The notes under the pieces were generated by a model. It saw only the letters and a list, made by a program, of their open reading frames with translations, was not told the DNA's origin and did no database searches. Both the position numbers and the translations under genes were made by a program. Positions 42,565 through 51,306 of a stretch of 64,000 bases of DNA are shown in pieces. This stretch comes from Spirochaetia bacterium (lineage in GTDB: Bacteria > Spirochaetota > Leptospiria > Leptospirales > Leptonemataceae), in the NCBI GenBank assembly GCA_021413825.1, contig JAIOPQ010000007.1:21912-85911 (forward strand), given 5' to 3'. Numbering within the stretch: position 1 is the stretch's first letter; each line of letters starts with the position of its first letter.

Positions 42565-44320
42565 CAGGAGAGTTGCCCTGATACTCCAGTAGCAGCAGAC
42601 TTATATCATCCTCGATTGAGTCTGCGCCACCCGATCCGCTGAGTACGCGTCCAAAGATGCTCCCACAGAGATCCGGAATCGTTTCCTTGCTCTTAGCAAC
42701 CATCTCAATTAATGAATCTTCATCTAACACAAGGCTTCCAGTACGGATGCGCGCTTCTGTTAGCCCGTCTGTAAAAAGCACCACGCGGTCCCCGCCTCGC
42801 AACTGAGTTACAGATTCCTCGGGGAGGGGTTCTCTAAACGACATGATCATGCGACCGCGCGGCTTAATTAGATCGTGCGTTCCATCTCCATGAACAACAA
42901 TTGTTGGATGATGCCCAGCACAGGCCATGCGCAATTCACCGCTCTGCGTGTTCAGATGCAAGATAGTTGCCGTTACAAAGTTGTCTCCGAGATTTGCCCG
43001 CAAGCTCTCTTGTATAAAGTTGATAGCACCTTTAAGATCCGTCAGGTTAGAATACCAGCGCGATAAGGCCATTTTCACCATTACAGAAAGAAACGCTGCT
43101 GCTACGCCATGGCCGCTAACATCACAAATAAACATTCCAAGCGAATGGCGTGGAGCGTCATACTTTACATCAATGAAGTCTCCGCCAATCTTCATCATTG
43201 GCTGATACCGAAAATCAAGAACACAGTTTTCGATTGCGCTAACATTAGTAGGTAGAAGCGACATCTGAATCTTCTCTGCAATTGCAATCTGATCTTCCAG
43301 CTCTTGCTTTTGCTGACCAATGATGCGAGTTCTCTCAATAACCTTTGCTTCAAGCTCTCGATTTGCCTGATCCTTGACTTTCTCAATTGTAATCAGGCTA
43401 TTCAGAGAGTCTTCAATTGCAGCATGACGTTCGCGCGCAACCGTAACGAGTGTATAGGCAGTAACTGTAATTATGAATATGAATAGATCCAGGAGCACCA
43501 GTGTATCATTGCGCGAAAAATCGCCCGTGTCGCCAAACATGGCAAAGGGTCCACGGCCACCAACCGTTTGGGCAACAGCCAATGCCGACACAATCGCCAT
43601 TCCAAGCGTTGCGCCAAACTCACCAAAGCGCAGAGCCAGCAGGACAACAAATGGAATCGGAATATAGGAAACCGGGTAATTACGGGAAAACGCAAAATAT
43701 GATGAAGCCACAAGAGCAATTACGAGTAGAATACCCTCAGCCATTCTTGGCAGTTCCCAAATCTCATTTAGAACCATGCTCCAGGTAATCAGAAATGGAG
43801 CAACAATCAGAAATCCCTGCACTTCTCCAGCAAACCAGGTTGTCCACGTTTCAATATACTCTGGGGCCGGAACAAATCCAAAACCCCAGAGGGATGAAAC
43901 ACCAATCGATGCGCTGAGCGCCGAGCCAGGGATGATTGAAACAAAAAATCGAAATAGAATTCGCGACCCGGAGAATATCTTACGAGTCTTACACAGACTC
44001 AGAATCAGATACATGTTGAGCGCCGCGCCAGCGGAATTTCCAAGGCCAATCAAAAGCGCCGTGGGTATATGCGGATTGTTCAGATAGTTCGCAATTACAG
44101 CACCAATGAGAACGCCCGGCAGAACAGGACGACCCCATATCAGCAGGGCAGCGAGCGCAACACCTTCAGGGGGCCAAATAGGTGAAACCTGACTGTTAAA
44201 AAACGCCAGGTAGAACCCGACCTTTGCCGCTGCAATATACGCCACGGCAATAAACAGGTTTTTTGCGAGATTCTTAAAATTCCAATAGGATGAGGTGTTC
44301 AAGTCGTTTGAGGCGAACAT
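42554..44320 (-). CDS. MASE1-domain PP2C-type phosphatase (RsbU/SpoIIE family)
   Basis: The N-terminal part is a MASE1 membrane sensor: AAAKVGFYLAFFNSQVSPIWPPEGVALAALLIWG holds the family SxIWPPxG motif, followed by about seven more hydrophobic helices to about residue 320. A coiled-coil linker (EKVKDQANRELEAKVIERTR, then EDQIAIAEKIQMSLLP) joins it to a PPM phosphatase with metal sites GGDFIDVKY, DVSGHGVAAAF, FTDGLTEARI and EDDISLLLLE. Like the enzyme at 29.1 kb it should dephosphorylate an anti-sigma antagonist or similar STAS protein. ATG 44320 is my choice; TTG 44398, which overlaps the upstream stop, would add 26 residues. Confidence 0.85.
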   Translation of the reverse strand: MFASNDLNTSSYWNFKNLAKNLFIAVAYIAAAKVGFYLAFFNSQVSPIWPPEGVALAALLIWGRPVLPGVLIGAVIANYLNNPHIPTALLIGLGNSAGAALNMYLILSLCKTRKIFSGSRILFRFFVSIIPGSALSASIGVSSLWGFGFVPAPEYIETWTTWFAGEVQGFLIVAPFLITWSMVLNEIWELPRMAEGILLVIALVASSYFAFSRNYPVSYIPIPFVVLLALRFGEFGATLGMAIVSALAVAQTVGGRGPFAMFGDTGDFSRNDTLVLLDLFIFIITVTAYTLVTVARERHAAIEDSLNSLITIEKVKDQANRELEAKVIERTRIIGQQKQELEDQIAIAEKIQMSLLPTNVSAIENCVLDFRYQPMMKIGGDFIDVKYDAPRHSLGMFICDVSGHGVAAAFLSVMVKMALSRWYSNLTDLKGAINFIQESLRANLGDNFVTATILHLNTQSGELRMACAGHHPTIVVHGDGTHDLIKPRGRMIMSFREPLPEESVTQLRGGDRVVLFTDGLTEARIRTGSLVLDEDSLIEMVAKSKETIPDLCGSIFGRVLSGSGGADSIEDDISLLLLEYQGNSPVKA

Positions 44321-44394
44321 AGGACCAACGTGGGTAAATCTTTTTCTGCACAGAGGGGGCGCATAACTTTTTTTGGCCGGATTCAGAAAAGCGA

Positions 44395-45675
44395 TCAACT
44401 GCCAGGATCGTAGATTGGGCGAAAGACTTCGAGTAGCTCCACATTGCTAAACTTCTCATCCCGGTCGCTTAGCCGCGCGCGATAGGTTGCCTGGCGATTC
44501 GGATCGAGCTTCATAAGCAACCACAAGGTTTCAGTGCAGCGCATATTCTGTCCGGCAAGCAAGAAGAGCTGCTGGCGCAATGCTGTCATTTTCTTTGCAT
44601 CCTGGTAATTGCCCCCCTCCAGTTCCGTTGAGATCTGCTTCAAAACAATTGCATCCTGATCACGGTCGAGCGATGAATACACAGCAGCCAGATCGCGCAA
44701 CAGTGCAGCAAACGATGCGTATGTGCTCACGGTATCGTGTTCATTTGGAAAGAATGTTAGACCCTTCAATTGTAGCTTTATGGCTGCACGGAAAACGTGA
44801 AGGGATTCCTGTCTTCTTCCAAGGAATGCCAGATAACGTCCTAAATAGATATGAGATGCAATGTCGTTAAACAAAAATACTCGATTCCGGAGCAACTCAG
44901 CCTTGCGTTCCTGAATCTGGAGCAGGTCGTCTTTCCCCTTGTCCGCAGATCCTGCGCGTAATCGATCGCGTACAGCTTTCTCGCGCTCTCCTAGATTAAC
45001 AGAACACCGACCGAACGTTGTTTCGTCGCTTGGATCCTTCAAAATGCCAAAGACAAGCGGCACTTTTGCGAACGATTCTTTCCAAGGAGGGACGGCCGGC
45101 CCAACTCCTCCGAATCGCCTGGACAGAATCGTTGCCTGCGTTGCGGCCTGCGACCGACTTGTGCTGTTCATTTTAGCACGCCACAACACTCCTGAATTTT
45201 CGTGCCGACGAAAGATTTCGAAGGGTTGTTCTATGATTGGTGACTCGCCGCAATCAATTGGCGCAAATGCTTGTAGGAGAGCCTCCGGGATTTCAGATTC
45301 GTTCGTGTTCAGTTTAGTTGCCGGGTCCGGGTTTGCCGCCAGTCTGTATTGATCGCGGGCGCGGACAAAATCTCGTTCATTCAAATAGATTCGCGCCAGC
45401 ACATAGCTTAGAAAAGGATCCGGCCTTGCTGCAACGTTAAATGCGAGCTCCTGACGAGCGTCCCGGATCCTTCCCTGCGCAAGCGCGAGAAAAGCCTTAA
45501 GTCTTCCGGCATCAAGCTGCCTTTCAGGTTTCAAATTTTCAAGCGCAACAGTAAGATCGAATTGAGAGCGCGCAACCAGGCCTTCCTCATACAACTGGAT
45601 TGCACGGTCCAGGCGATCCTGTGCCATGAGGCCCGTGGACATGAATAAAATGATTGCCGAGAGATTTCGAAACAC
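44395..45675 (-). CDS. Secreted TPR-like repeat protein
   Basis: A signal peptide (MFRNLSAIILFMSTGLMAQ) is followed by helical repeats of TPR type: AIQLYEEGLVARSQFDLTVALENL, RLKAFLALAQGRIRDARQELAF, FLSYVLARIYLNERDFVRARDQYRLA. A second group near 270-340 includes YLGRYLAFLGRRQESLHVFRAA. Between them is a non-repeat region with a cysteine pair candidate. It is probably a periplasmic scaffold or binding protein with no assignable partner. GTG 45675 is used, preceded by GGAAA. It is divergent from the MIP18-like gene, 31 bases apart. Confidence 0.65.
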   Translation of the reverse strand: MFRNLSAIILFMSTGLMAQDRLDRAIQLYEEGLVARSQFDLTVALENLKPERQLDAGRLKAFLALAQGRIRDARQELAFNVAARPDPFLSYVLARIYLNERDFVRARDQYRLAANPDPATKLNTNESEIPEALLQAFAPIDCGESPIIEQPFEIFRRHENSGVLWRAKMNSTSRSQAATQATILSRRFGGVGPAVPPWKESFAKVPLVFGILKDPSDETTFGRCSVNLGEREKAVRDRLRAGSADKGKDDLLQIQERKAELLRNRVFLFNDIASHIYLGRYLAFLGRRQESLHVFRAAIKLQLKGLTFFPNEHDTVSTYASFAALLRDLAAVYSSLDRDQDAIVLKQISTELEGGNYQDAKKMTALRQQLFLLAGQNMRCTETLWLLMKLDPNRQATYRARLSDRDEKFSNVELLEVFRPIYDPGS

Positions 45676-45706
45676 GATCTTATTTCCAGCATCGGAATTT
45701 TTTTAA

Positions 45707-46018
45707 ATGGAAACAAGCGAAGTAAACACACAACTCTGGGCAGAAATTGGCACAGTCCTGGACCCTGAAATTGGCCTCAGCCTCAAAGAACTGGGCCTGA
45801 TCTACGATGTTCAGTTCGCGGAAGGCAAGGCTGCGGTCAAAATGACGCTTACTTCAATGGGATGCCCCGCAGGACCCGAACTGACTGCTGGAGTTCACGC
45901 AGCGTGTTTGCGTGTTCCAGGCGTAGAGGAAGCTGAAGTTGAAGTCGTCTGGACACCAAAGTGGGATCCACGCGAAATGGCATCTGAAGATGCCAAAATG
46001 ACCCTTGGAATTTTTTAA
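45707..46018 (+). CDS. MIP18/SufT-like iron-sulfur cluster assembly factor
   Basis: This 103-aa DUF59 domain protein helps put iron-sulfur clusters into target proteins. The conserved elements are LDPEIGLSLKELGLIYDVQF (about 17-36), then VKMTLTSMGCPAG with a conserved Cys (about 50-60), and the closing VVWTPKWDPREMASEDAK. The family name in SUF operons is SufT. The other Fe-S assembly gene in this window, sufU, is 27 kb away. It is followed two bases later by a hydrolase gene, so it may share a transcript. Confidence 0.88.
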   Translation: METSEVNTQLWAEIGTVLDPEIGLSLKELGLIYDVQFAEGKAAVKMTLTSMGCPAGPELTAGVHAACLRVPGVEEAEVEVVWTPKWDPREMASEDAKMTLGIF

Positions 46019-46020
46019 GA

Positions 46021-46956
46021 ATGATCGTTCGCTCTGCAGCACTTCTGCTGCTTTTGTTTTCCCTTGATTGCTTCTCGCGGCGCAGAAGCCCACCACCAGA
46101 ATTATTCTATCGGCCACCTGGCACGCAGGTTGAAATTTATAAAGATGATCCGGTCTCCCTCGGAATTAACGTCTACCCTGCGCCGCCAATTCCGGCAAAG
46201 GGTGCCGTACTCTTCATTCATGGTGGTGGTTGGCGGATGCCAGGAACGGACATGCCATTATTTGCCGATTGGGAGCAGCCTTTGCGTGACGCTGGCCTGC
46301 GCGCATTCTCAATCGAACATCGCGTAGCCCCGGAATATCGTGGGAAAGAACTCGTTGAAGATTGCATTGATGCCGTCGAGTACATTCACCGCAACGCTGA
46401 GCGCTACAAGATACCGGCGGATAAAATTGCGTTGATCGGTTTTTCTTCCGGGGGACACCTTTCGGTGATGTCCGCACTTGCTCTCACTCGCAGAAATCCT
46501 GACCTACCGGTTCTCAATGCCTCCTACCTCAAGGCAGTAGTTGCATTTTACGCGCCGCTGGATCTTCCAGCACTTGTGCAAAACGGGTCACCTGAAATAA
46601 AAGCGGTGCTCGCCGGATATGTACCAAGGAACCGCAGTGTCCGTGATCGGTCTATGGATATGAATTTCCAGTTACCTGTATTGGATTCATTTTTACTCCG
46701 CGCGTTAAGCGACATTTCTCCAATGGATAACATTCATCCGGGCATGCCACCAACTCTCTTGATTCATGGTGATCAGGATACCCTTGTGCCCGTGATGCAG
46801 AGCATGGCCTTCTACAGTCGCGCAGTGCAAACAGGTTCTCCTGTATTGTTAGTTACAGTTCCAGGTGCAGCGCATAACTTCAATCAATCACGCCAGTACT
46901 TTGCGCGTCGCGCTGAGCAAACTGCGATCGATTTTATCGTATCGAAGCTGCAATAG
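46021..46956 (+). CDS. Secreted alpha/beta hydrolase of the HSL/BD-FAE esterase group
   Basis: The N-terminal segment (MIVRSAALLLLLFSLDC) is a signal peptide with a possible lipobox FSLDC. The hydrolase domain has the oxyanion motif LFIHGGGWRMPG, the nucleophile elbow LIGFSSGGHLSV (Ser in GFSSG), an acid region LIHGDQDTLVPV and the final GAAHNF for the catalytic His. This pattern fits hormone-sensitive-lipase-like esterases. The length is 311 aa. It follows the MIP18-like gene by two bases. Its last 23 bases overlap a convergent hydrolase gene; the two are unrelated in detail. Confidence 0.85.
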   Translation: MIVRSAALLLLLFSLDCFSRRRSPPPELFYRPPGTQVEIYKDDPVSLGINVYPAPPIPAKGAVLFIHGGGWRMPGTDMPLFADWEQPLRDAGLRAFSIEHRVAPEYRGKELVEDCIDAVEYIHRNAERYKIPADKIALIGFSSGGHLSVMSALALTRRNPDLPVLNASYLKAVVAFYAPLDLPALVQNGSPEIKAVLAGYVPRNRSVRDRSMDMNFQLPVLDSFLLRALSDISPMDNIHPGMPPTLLIHGDQDTLVPVMQSMAFYSRAVQTGSPVLLVTVPGAAHNFNQSRQYFARRAEQTAIDFIVSKLQ

Positions 46957-47977
46957 TCTTAACAGCTTCTTCATTTACATGAGTAAACGGACTTTTGAAA
47001 AACAAAACTCGCTCAACCAGAGCCTTGCGCCCACGATCCGTCTCTAGCAGAAAAAATTCCGTTCGGGGTAAAATGCGTATGGATGGAGCCAGATTGGATC
47101 CTGCCATAACGTTGCGGTCAACTGCGGGAATTACAAGATCGTACTCTGGCCAGAAAATTGATATGTTATTTAGTTCCTGTATCGACTTCAATACCCGGAA
47201 AGTTGCGGCCTCACGAGTCCATTCGCGCCTTTCCCAGGATAATTCGCGCAGTGCTTCGCGAAAGATGAGCAGATCCGGGCTATCACCGTCTTTTGCCGGA
47301 ATTACAGCGGGCCTTTCTTTTGCCTTCAGAATCGCACTCAGGTCGCGGTTCCAGACGATCCACTCTTCCATGCATCGGGCGATTGTCTTTTTGTCTACGC
47401 CGGAGTTTTCCATGTTCTGAAAGAAGCGCGCACCCCAGTTCTCAAGGAGAGTACCTGAATACGCGCAGGAAACAAAAACCCATTGGTCAACTTTTAGATT
47501 CTGTTTTGCGAAAAGTGCGGTAGCGCATGAGTCTCCGTGAGCAACAATCGTCACACGTCCTTTAGCCTGTAATGCAAATAGAACCAGGTCTTCCGCCAGC
47601 ATTTCAAGCGACGTCATGCGACTATCACCGGGTGACCTCCCGGTTCCACGCTGATCATAACGAATCAAGGCAGTGTTGGGTTTGGACTCAAGGATTGCGC
47701 GGGCCAAATAATTCCCGGTGTTGGATTTTACGGCGCGACTGTTGAATTCCCGGTCAAGACTGGGATCAGGAATTAGAATGACCGTTCGATCTGGATTCGC
47801 AGAACCCTCCCACTGTCCGTGGATTTCGAGGGCGTCCTTTGCCTTAACAGTGATTTGGATTCCGCTGGTTGAAAACCAGCGATCACGCGCAATTGTTGCA
47901 AAGTAGACAATGATAAGTATTACTGATGGTACAAGCGTCAAATATAGAATGATTCGCCCGCGGTTTGAATCGTTCAT
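46934..47977 (-). CDS. Membrane-anchored alpha/beta hydrolase
   Basis: The protein starts with one membrane helix (about 10-29, YLTLVPSVILIIVYFATI), then an alpha/beta hydrolase domain. A strand ending VILIPDPS and LIRYDQRGTGRSPGD (oxyanion region) lead to VTIVAHGDSCATALFA in place of the usual nucleophile elbow, where the expected Ser is Asp or the elbow is altered (GDSC). It may therefore be non-canonical or inactive. ATG 47977 overlaps the upstream gene by four bases (ATGA). It is the last gene of the long reverse-strand operon that begins with the PLP decarboxylase. Confidence 0.7.
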   Translation of the reverse strand: MNDSNRGRIILYLTLVPSVILIIVYFATIARDRWFSTSGIQITVKAKDALEIHGQWEGSANPDRTVILIPDPSLDREFNSRAVKSNTGNYLARAILESKPNTALIRYDQRGTGRSPGDSRMTSLEMLAEDLVLFALQAKGRVTIVAHGDSCATALFAKQNLKVDQWVFVSCAYSGTLLENWGARFFQNMENSGVDKKTIARCMEEWIVWNRDLSAILKAKERPAVIPAKDGDSPDLLIFREALRELSWERREWTREAATFRVLKSIQELNNISIFWPEYDLVIPAVDRNVMAGSNLAPSIRILPRTEFFLLETDRGRKALVERVLFFKSPFTHVNEEAVKTIAASIR

Positions 47978-48642
47978 TTTACGGTTTGGATTTCTTTCAT
48001 TATGAAGTCTGTAAATTCCGGAAAGCAAACCTGTGCAAGGTGACTTGAATCATAAAAATGATCACAGGCAATCGTAGGTCCATAGTTCATGTCTACAAAA
48101 CGCACCGAGTATTTGTCCGCAATAGCCTGAATCCGGGGTGCCCAGAGGCTGCGCACAGTCTTGGGCGGTTCTCCGGCGGGGGTAACTACGATGCTCTCCT
48201 TCATATTGCGAAGATTCTTTTGCACTCTAGCCCAGAGCAACAGCGTTGGGATCCCCTCAGCACGCAAAATCTGAATGGTCTTCTCTGTAAAATTCATCTG
48301 GCCCGATGAAAGCCTGAATGGCCTAAAGAAATCATTCCAGGTATTCTTTGCATGCTGTAACAAGAAGTCCTCATTTTGAGCCGGGATACCCTGAAACTGA
48401 AATGGAACAGAACCTCTATTGTTATGAAGCGCGTTTGCGGTCTGAGCCTTGAATTGCCTGAACACACGAAGCCCGCGCTCTTGATGCTCAAGACGAGCAA
48501 TCACGACTTCAGCCTTTGGACGGTATCGGTAGTTCCAGAACATTTTCTTTGCAGCGTAGTTCATCAGATCGTCAGTCTTAAAATCCGCGATGTTACGAAC
48601 GATAAACCTGAACGGAAGACCGCTGATTAGAACTTCATCCAT
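47974..48642 (-). CDS. DUF1574-type protein, C-terminal piece of a broken gene
   Basis: The 222-aa frame looks like the C-terminal part of DUF1574 (SGNH-like) proteins that accompany MBOAT acyltransferases in Leptospira. PFRFIVRNIADFKTDDLMNY followed by KMFWNYRYRP and DHFYDSSHLAQVCFPEFTDF (last His region) are the comparable parts. The N-terminal membrane anchor is in a different frame just upstream (48627-48776), and the expected Gly-Ser-Ser-Arg-type nucleophile segment is absent. It may still be translated from ATG 48642. It overlaps the next gene by four bases. Assignment is by eye, moderate to low. Confidence 0.5.
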   Translation of the reverse strand: MDEVLISGLPFRFIVRNIADFKTDDLMNYAAKKMFWNYRYRPKAEVVIARLEHQERGLRVFRQFKAQTANALHNNRGSVPFQFQGIPAQNEDFLLQHAKNTWNDFFRPFRLSSGQMNFTEKTIQILRAEGIPTLLLWARVQKNLRNMKESIVVTPAGEPPKTVRSLWAPRIQAIADKYSVRFVDMNYGPTIACDHFYDSSHLAQVCFPEFTDFIMKEIQTVK

Positions 48643-48776
48643 TGGGACCCATAGTTCAGAAACGTTGCGGTGCGCAGGAACGTCTCATCAAAGCCGCCAA
48701 TGTAAAGTTGTTTATCCAGAACAAACGCAGCAAAGAAAAGCAGCAAAGGAAATAAGAATAACTTACGTTCCATCAT
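48627..48776 (-). pseudogene. N-terminal anchor remnant of the DUF1574-type gene
   Basis: A 49-codon frame reading KLFLFPLLLFFAAFVLDKQL after the start Met, with a membrane anchor typical of DUF1574 proteins, ends at a stop (48627-48629) inside the following frame. Its last codons overlap the start of the 222-aa frame by 16 bases in another register. It starts six bases after the MBOAT stop, with GAGGG before ATG 48776. The simplest reading is one ancestral gene with an internal deletion that also shifted the frame; a sequencing error alone would not restore the missing middle. Confidence 0.5.
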
Positions 48777-48782
48777 TATCCC

Positions 48783-50309
48783 TCAAAATACAAAATAGAT
48801 AAACTGAGACGTGCCGCTCACAAGCGACGGGATCAACAGGCCACCCACAATAGCCGATGTGGCTAACAGTAGTTTCCCCGAATGTTCTTTAAACTTATCA
48901 AATCTTTCCGGCGCATACTGAACCCAGTGAAAGAAACAAAGGCCAATAAACATCCACAGAATGGTGTCGGGCGGACCTATGTGTCTTGCATCAAAGATCT
49001 GACTTCCAAAAATCGCAAAAATCTGTCCTGCGTCTCCGCCAGCTGCTTTGAAGTCCGTCAATGCCTCCAAATGGCCGTTAGAGAATGCGCCGCTAAAGAC
49101 CTCCGTCAACATGTGAAGCGTCGAATAACTGCGGTCTGCGAAAACAACTGGCTGCGTTCTAAACATCAATGCCCCAAGAGAGAATAGGAAGAACATGAAC
49201 AGAATCTTTCCGCCGGCCAGAATTCGGTTTTGGGGAACGGTTTTGAATCCCAGATTATTTTCAAGAAAGCGTTCCAACGAAAGCAATGCGCCCCAGAAAA
49301 ACCCCCAGAGAATATAACTCCAGTCAGCTCCGTGCCAGAACCCGCCGAGTGTAAAAGTTATAATCAAATTCAGGTGGGTACGCACCTCGCTCTTTCTACT
49401 TCCGCCTAACGGTATGTACAGATAGTCGCGTAGCCAGGTTGCAAGTGTAATATGCCAACGCTGCCACAATTCACGCGCACTCTTAGCAAAGAAGGGTGCC
49501 GTAAAGTTTTCCGGGATATCAAACCCAAGCAGGTATGCGCATCCTCGAGCAATGTCAGTGTACCCAGAAAAGTCACAATAGACCTGGAGTGAGAAACATG
49601 CGCCGGCCAATAAAATGGACCATGCGTCGAATGCCTGGGGTTCTTGAAACACCGGAGCTACAATCCCGCCCATAGGGTCTGCCAGAAGTACCTTCTTTAC
49701 CAGCCCGCCTAGAATCAACCAGCATGCGCTAAGCATGCGTGAACGATCCACAAACGGGCGATCGATTTGCGGCATAAGATCCGTTGCGCGCATAATTGGC
49801 CCGGCAATAAAATGCGGAAAAAACAAAAAGAATAGATAGAATCGACCGAGTGGCACGCGCTCATTGATGGTCCCGCGATAGACGTCCATTGCATATGCAA
49901 TCAGCTGAAACGTGTAAAAGCTGATCGCCAGCGGAAGGAAGAGATTCAGCGCATCAAATCGTTGTGGTAAGTGAAATGAGAAATCATGCAGAACTTCTCT
50001 GAAGAACGCGAAATACTTGAATACTGCAAGATTCAAGATGTCCAGTGTAACGATAATTCGGATCAGGGCTTTTTTCCGCTCCGGGAAACGGAACATTGCG
50101 TGAATCAGAACATAGTTTATGAACGTTACTATGAGAAAATGGAAAGTCCAACGCAGACCACCCAATCCCTCGCGCTGTAGTCCCCAGGCGGAATAAAACA
50201 GAATAGATGCACCAATCAGGAAAGCGAGGCGAGCTTTGCCGCGTAGAACCCAGTAAATTACATAAGCCGCAGCAAAGAAAAAGAGGAATAGAAAAGAGTT
50301 AAACAGCAT
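48783..50309 (-). CDS. MBOAT-family O-acyltransferase (AlgI-like)
   Basis: This polytopic membrane O-acyltransferase moves acetyl or other acyl groups onto a polysaccharide or lipid glycan at the membrane. Many hydrophobic helices span 508 residues. The family core reads WQRWHITLATWLRDYLYIPLGG, with the catalytic histidine in the segment LGGFWHGADWSYILWG. In related spirochaetes such a gene is followed by a DUF1574 partner; here that partner is broken. The C-terminal part adds a long hydrophilic loop near 400-450. ATG 50309 is 13 bases from the NrnA-like stop. Confidence 0.88.
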   Translation of the reverse strand: MLFNSFLFLFFFAAAYVIYWVLRGKARLAFLIGASILFYSAWGLQREGLGGLRWTFHFLIVTFINYVLIHAMFRFPERKKALIRIIVTLDILNLAVFKYFAFFREVLHDFSFHLPQRFDALNLFLPLAISFYTFQLIAYAMDVYRGTINERVPLGRFYLFFLFFPHFIAGPIMRATDLMPQIDRPFVDRSRMLSACWLILGGLVKKVLLADPMGGIVAPVFQEPQAFDAWSILLAGACFSLQVYCDFSGYTDIARGCAYLLGFDIPENFTAPFFAKSARELWQRWHITLATWLRDYLYIPLGGSRKSEVRTHLNLIITFTLGGFWHGADWSYILWGFFWGALLSLERFLENNLGFKTVPQNRILAGGKILFMFFLFSLGALMFRTQPVVFADRSYSTLHMLTEVFSGAFSNGHLEALTDFKAAGGDAGQIFAIFGSQIFDARHIGPPDTILWMFIGLCFFHWVQYAPERFDKFKEHSGKLLLATSAIVGGLLIPSLVSGTSQFIYFVF

Positions 50310-50322
50310 CCCGTGTCAAAAA

Positions 50323-51306
50323 TCAAACGGAATCCAGACAGCGCAACGCTTCCGGAATAAAATCTGCAATGGCAGTTTCCAGATCCATAGGGATAGTGGC
50401 GCCACAGGCATTCTTATGACCGCCTCCACCGTATTTAACCACGGAAGCCAGCATGCTAATGGATCCACGCGAGCGCACGGAAACCTTGGTCTGTTGAGCT
50501 TCCCTCTCCGTAAATAGAATGCCCGCCTGGATATCGTCTGACTCAATGAGCTCGTTTACAACGCCATCAAGATCATCGAGGGATAGGCCCAGCTCGATAA
50601 CGTCGCTTTTCCGAATCTTGAAATATGCCAGACGACCCTGCTCGATTACCATTCCTGCGTAAAGCTTCTTCTTTAACAGAAGCCGTGCAAGCGGTGAATT
50701 CTCAAAAAGTCTTTCTGCAACTTCTGCGGGGTTTATGCCAAAGCGCATTAGATGAGCCGCAATCTCATGCGTGCGCGAATTGGTTTTCTTGTACTTAAAA
50801 TTACCTGTATCTGAAACGATTCCAGCATAGAGCGACCGTGCAACAGGCTCCGTTGGCTCAACTCCGCCTAACGTCATGAGCTCATATACGATTTCGCAAC
50901 TTGATCCGGTCGTTGGGAAAGCAAACATTACCTGATTATCTGCGTGCATCCCATCATGATGGTCTATAATGACAAGATTTGATTGGTCCTCACGCACGTA
51001 TGCCTGCAGGTCGTCGATTCGTTTCAGATCAGAGTTGTCTACGCAGACAATTAAACGCCCGTCAATTATTGCGCGATCTTTCAAACTTTTCATATCTGAA
51101 GCCTGATTCTCAGGATCAAGAAAACGCATCTTAACAGGAACGGGTTCCGAATTCATGATCAAGGCATCCTTGCCTTTGCTTTTTAAAAAATGCAAGAGCC
51201 CCAGCTCCGCGCCCAGACCATCTGGATCTGGAGTACGATGCGTTGTGAGCAAGAACTTCTCTTCCCCAAGAAGTCTTTTTAACAAAAGGTCAATGCTTCC
51301 AGTCAC
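50323..51306 (-). CDS. DHH-family phosphoesterase (NrnA-like)
   Basis: This DHH/DHHA1 phosphoesterase belongs to the NrnA type, which degrades short oligoribonucleotides and pAp (and pApA from c-di-AMP). The N-terminal DHH domain has THRTPDPDGLGAELGL (metal Asp27 and Asp29), a VCVDNSD block and IIDHHDG (DHH 115-117). The C-terminal DHHA1 domain ends with GGGGHKNACG, the substrate loop. The length is 327 aa. It begins with GTG 51306, overlapping the HD gene stop (GTGA). Coupling to an HD-type phosphohydrolase suggests RNA or nucleotide turnover. Confidence 0.87.
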   Translation of the reverse strand: MTGSIDLLLKRLLGEEKFLLTTHRTPDPDGLGAELGLLHFLKSKGKDALIMNSEPVPVKMRFLDPENQASDMKSLKDRAIIDGRLIVCVDNSDLKRIDDLQAYVREDQSNLVIIDHHDGMHADNQVMFAFPTTGSSCEIVYELMTLGGVEPTEPVARSLYAGIVSDTGNFKYKKTNSRTHEIAAHLMRFGINPAEVAERLFENSPLARLLLKKKLYAGMVIEQGRLAYFKIRKSDVIELGLSLDDLDGVVNELIESDDIQAGILFTEREAQQTKVSVRSRGSISMLASVVKYGGGGHKNACGATIPMDLETAIADFIPEALRCLDSV

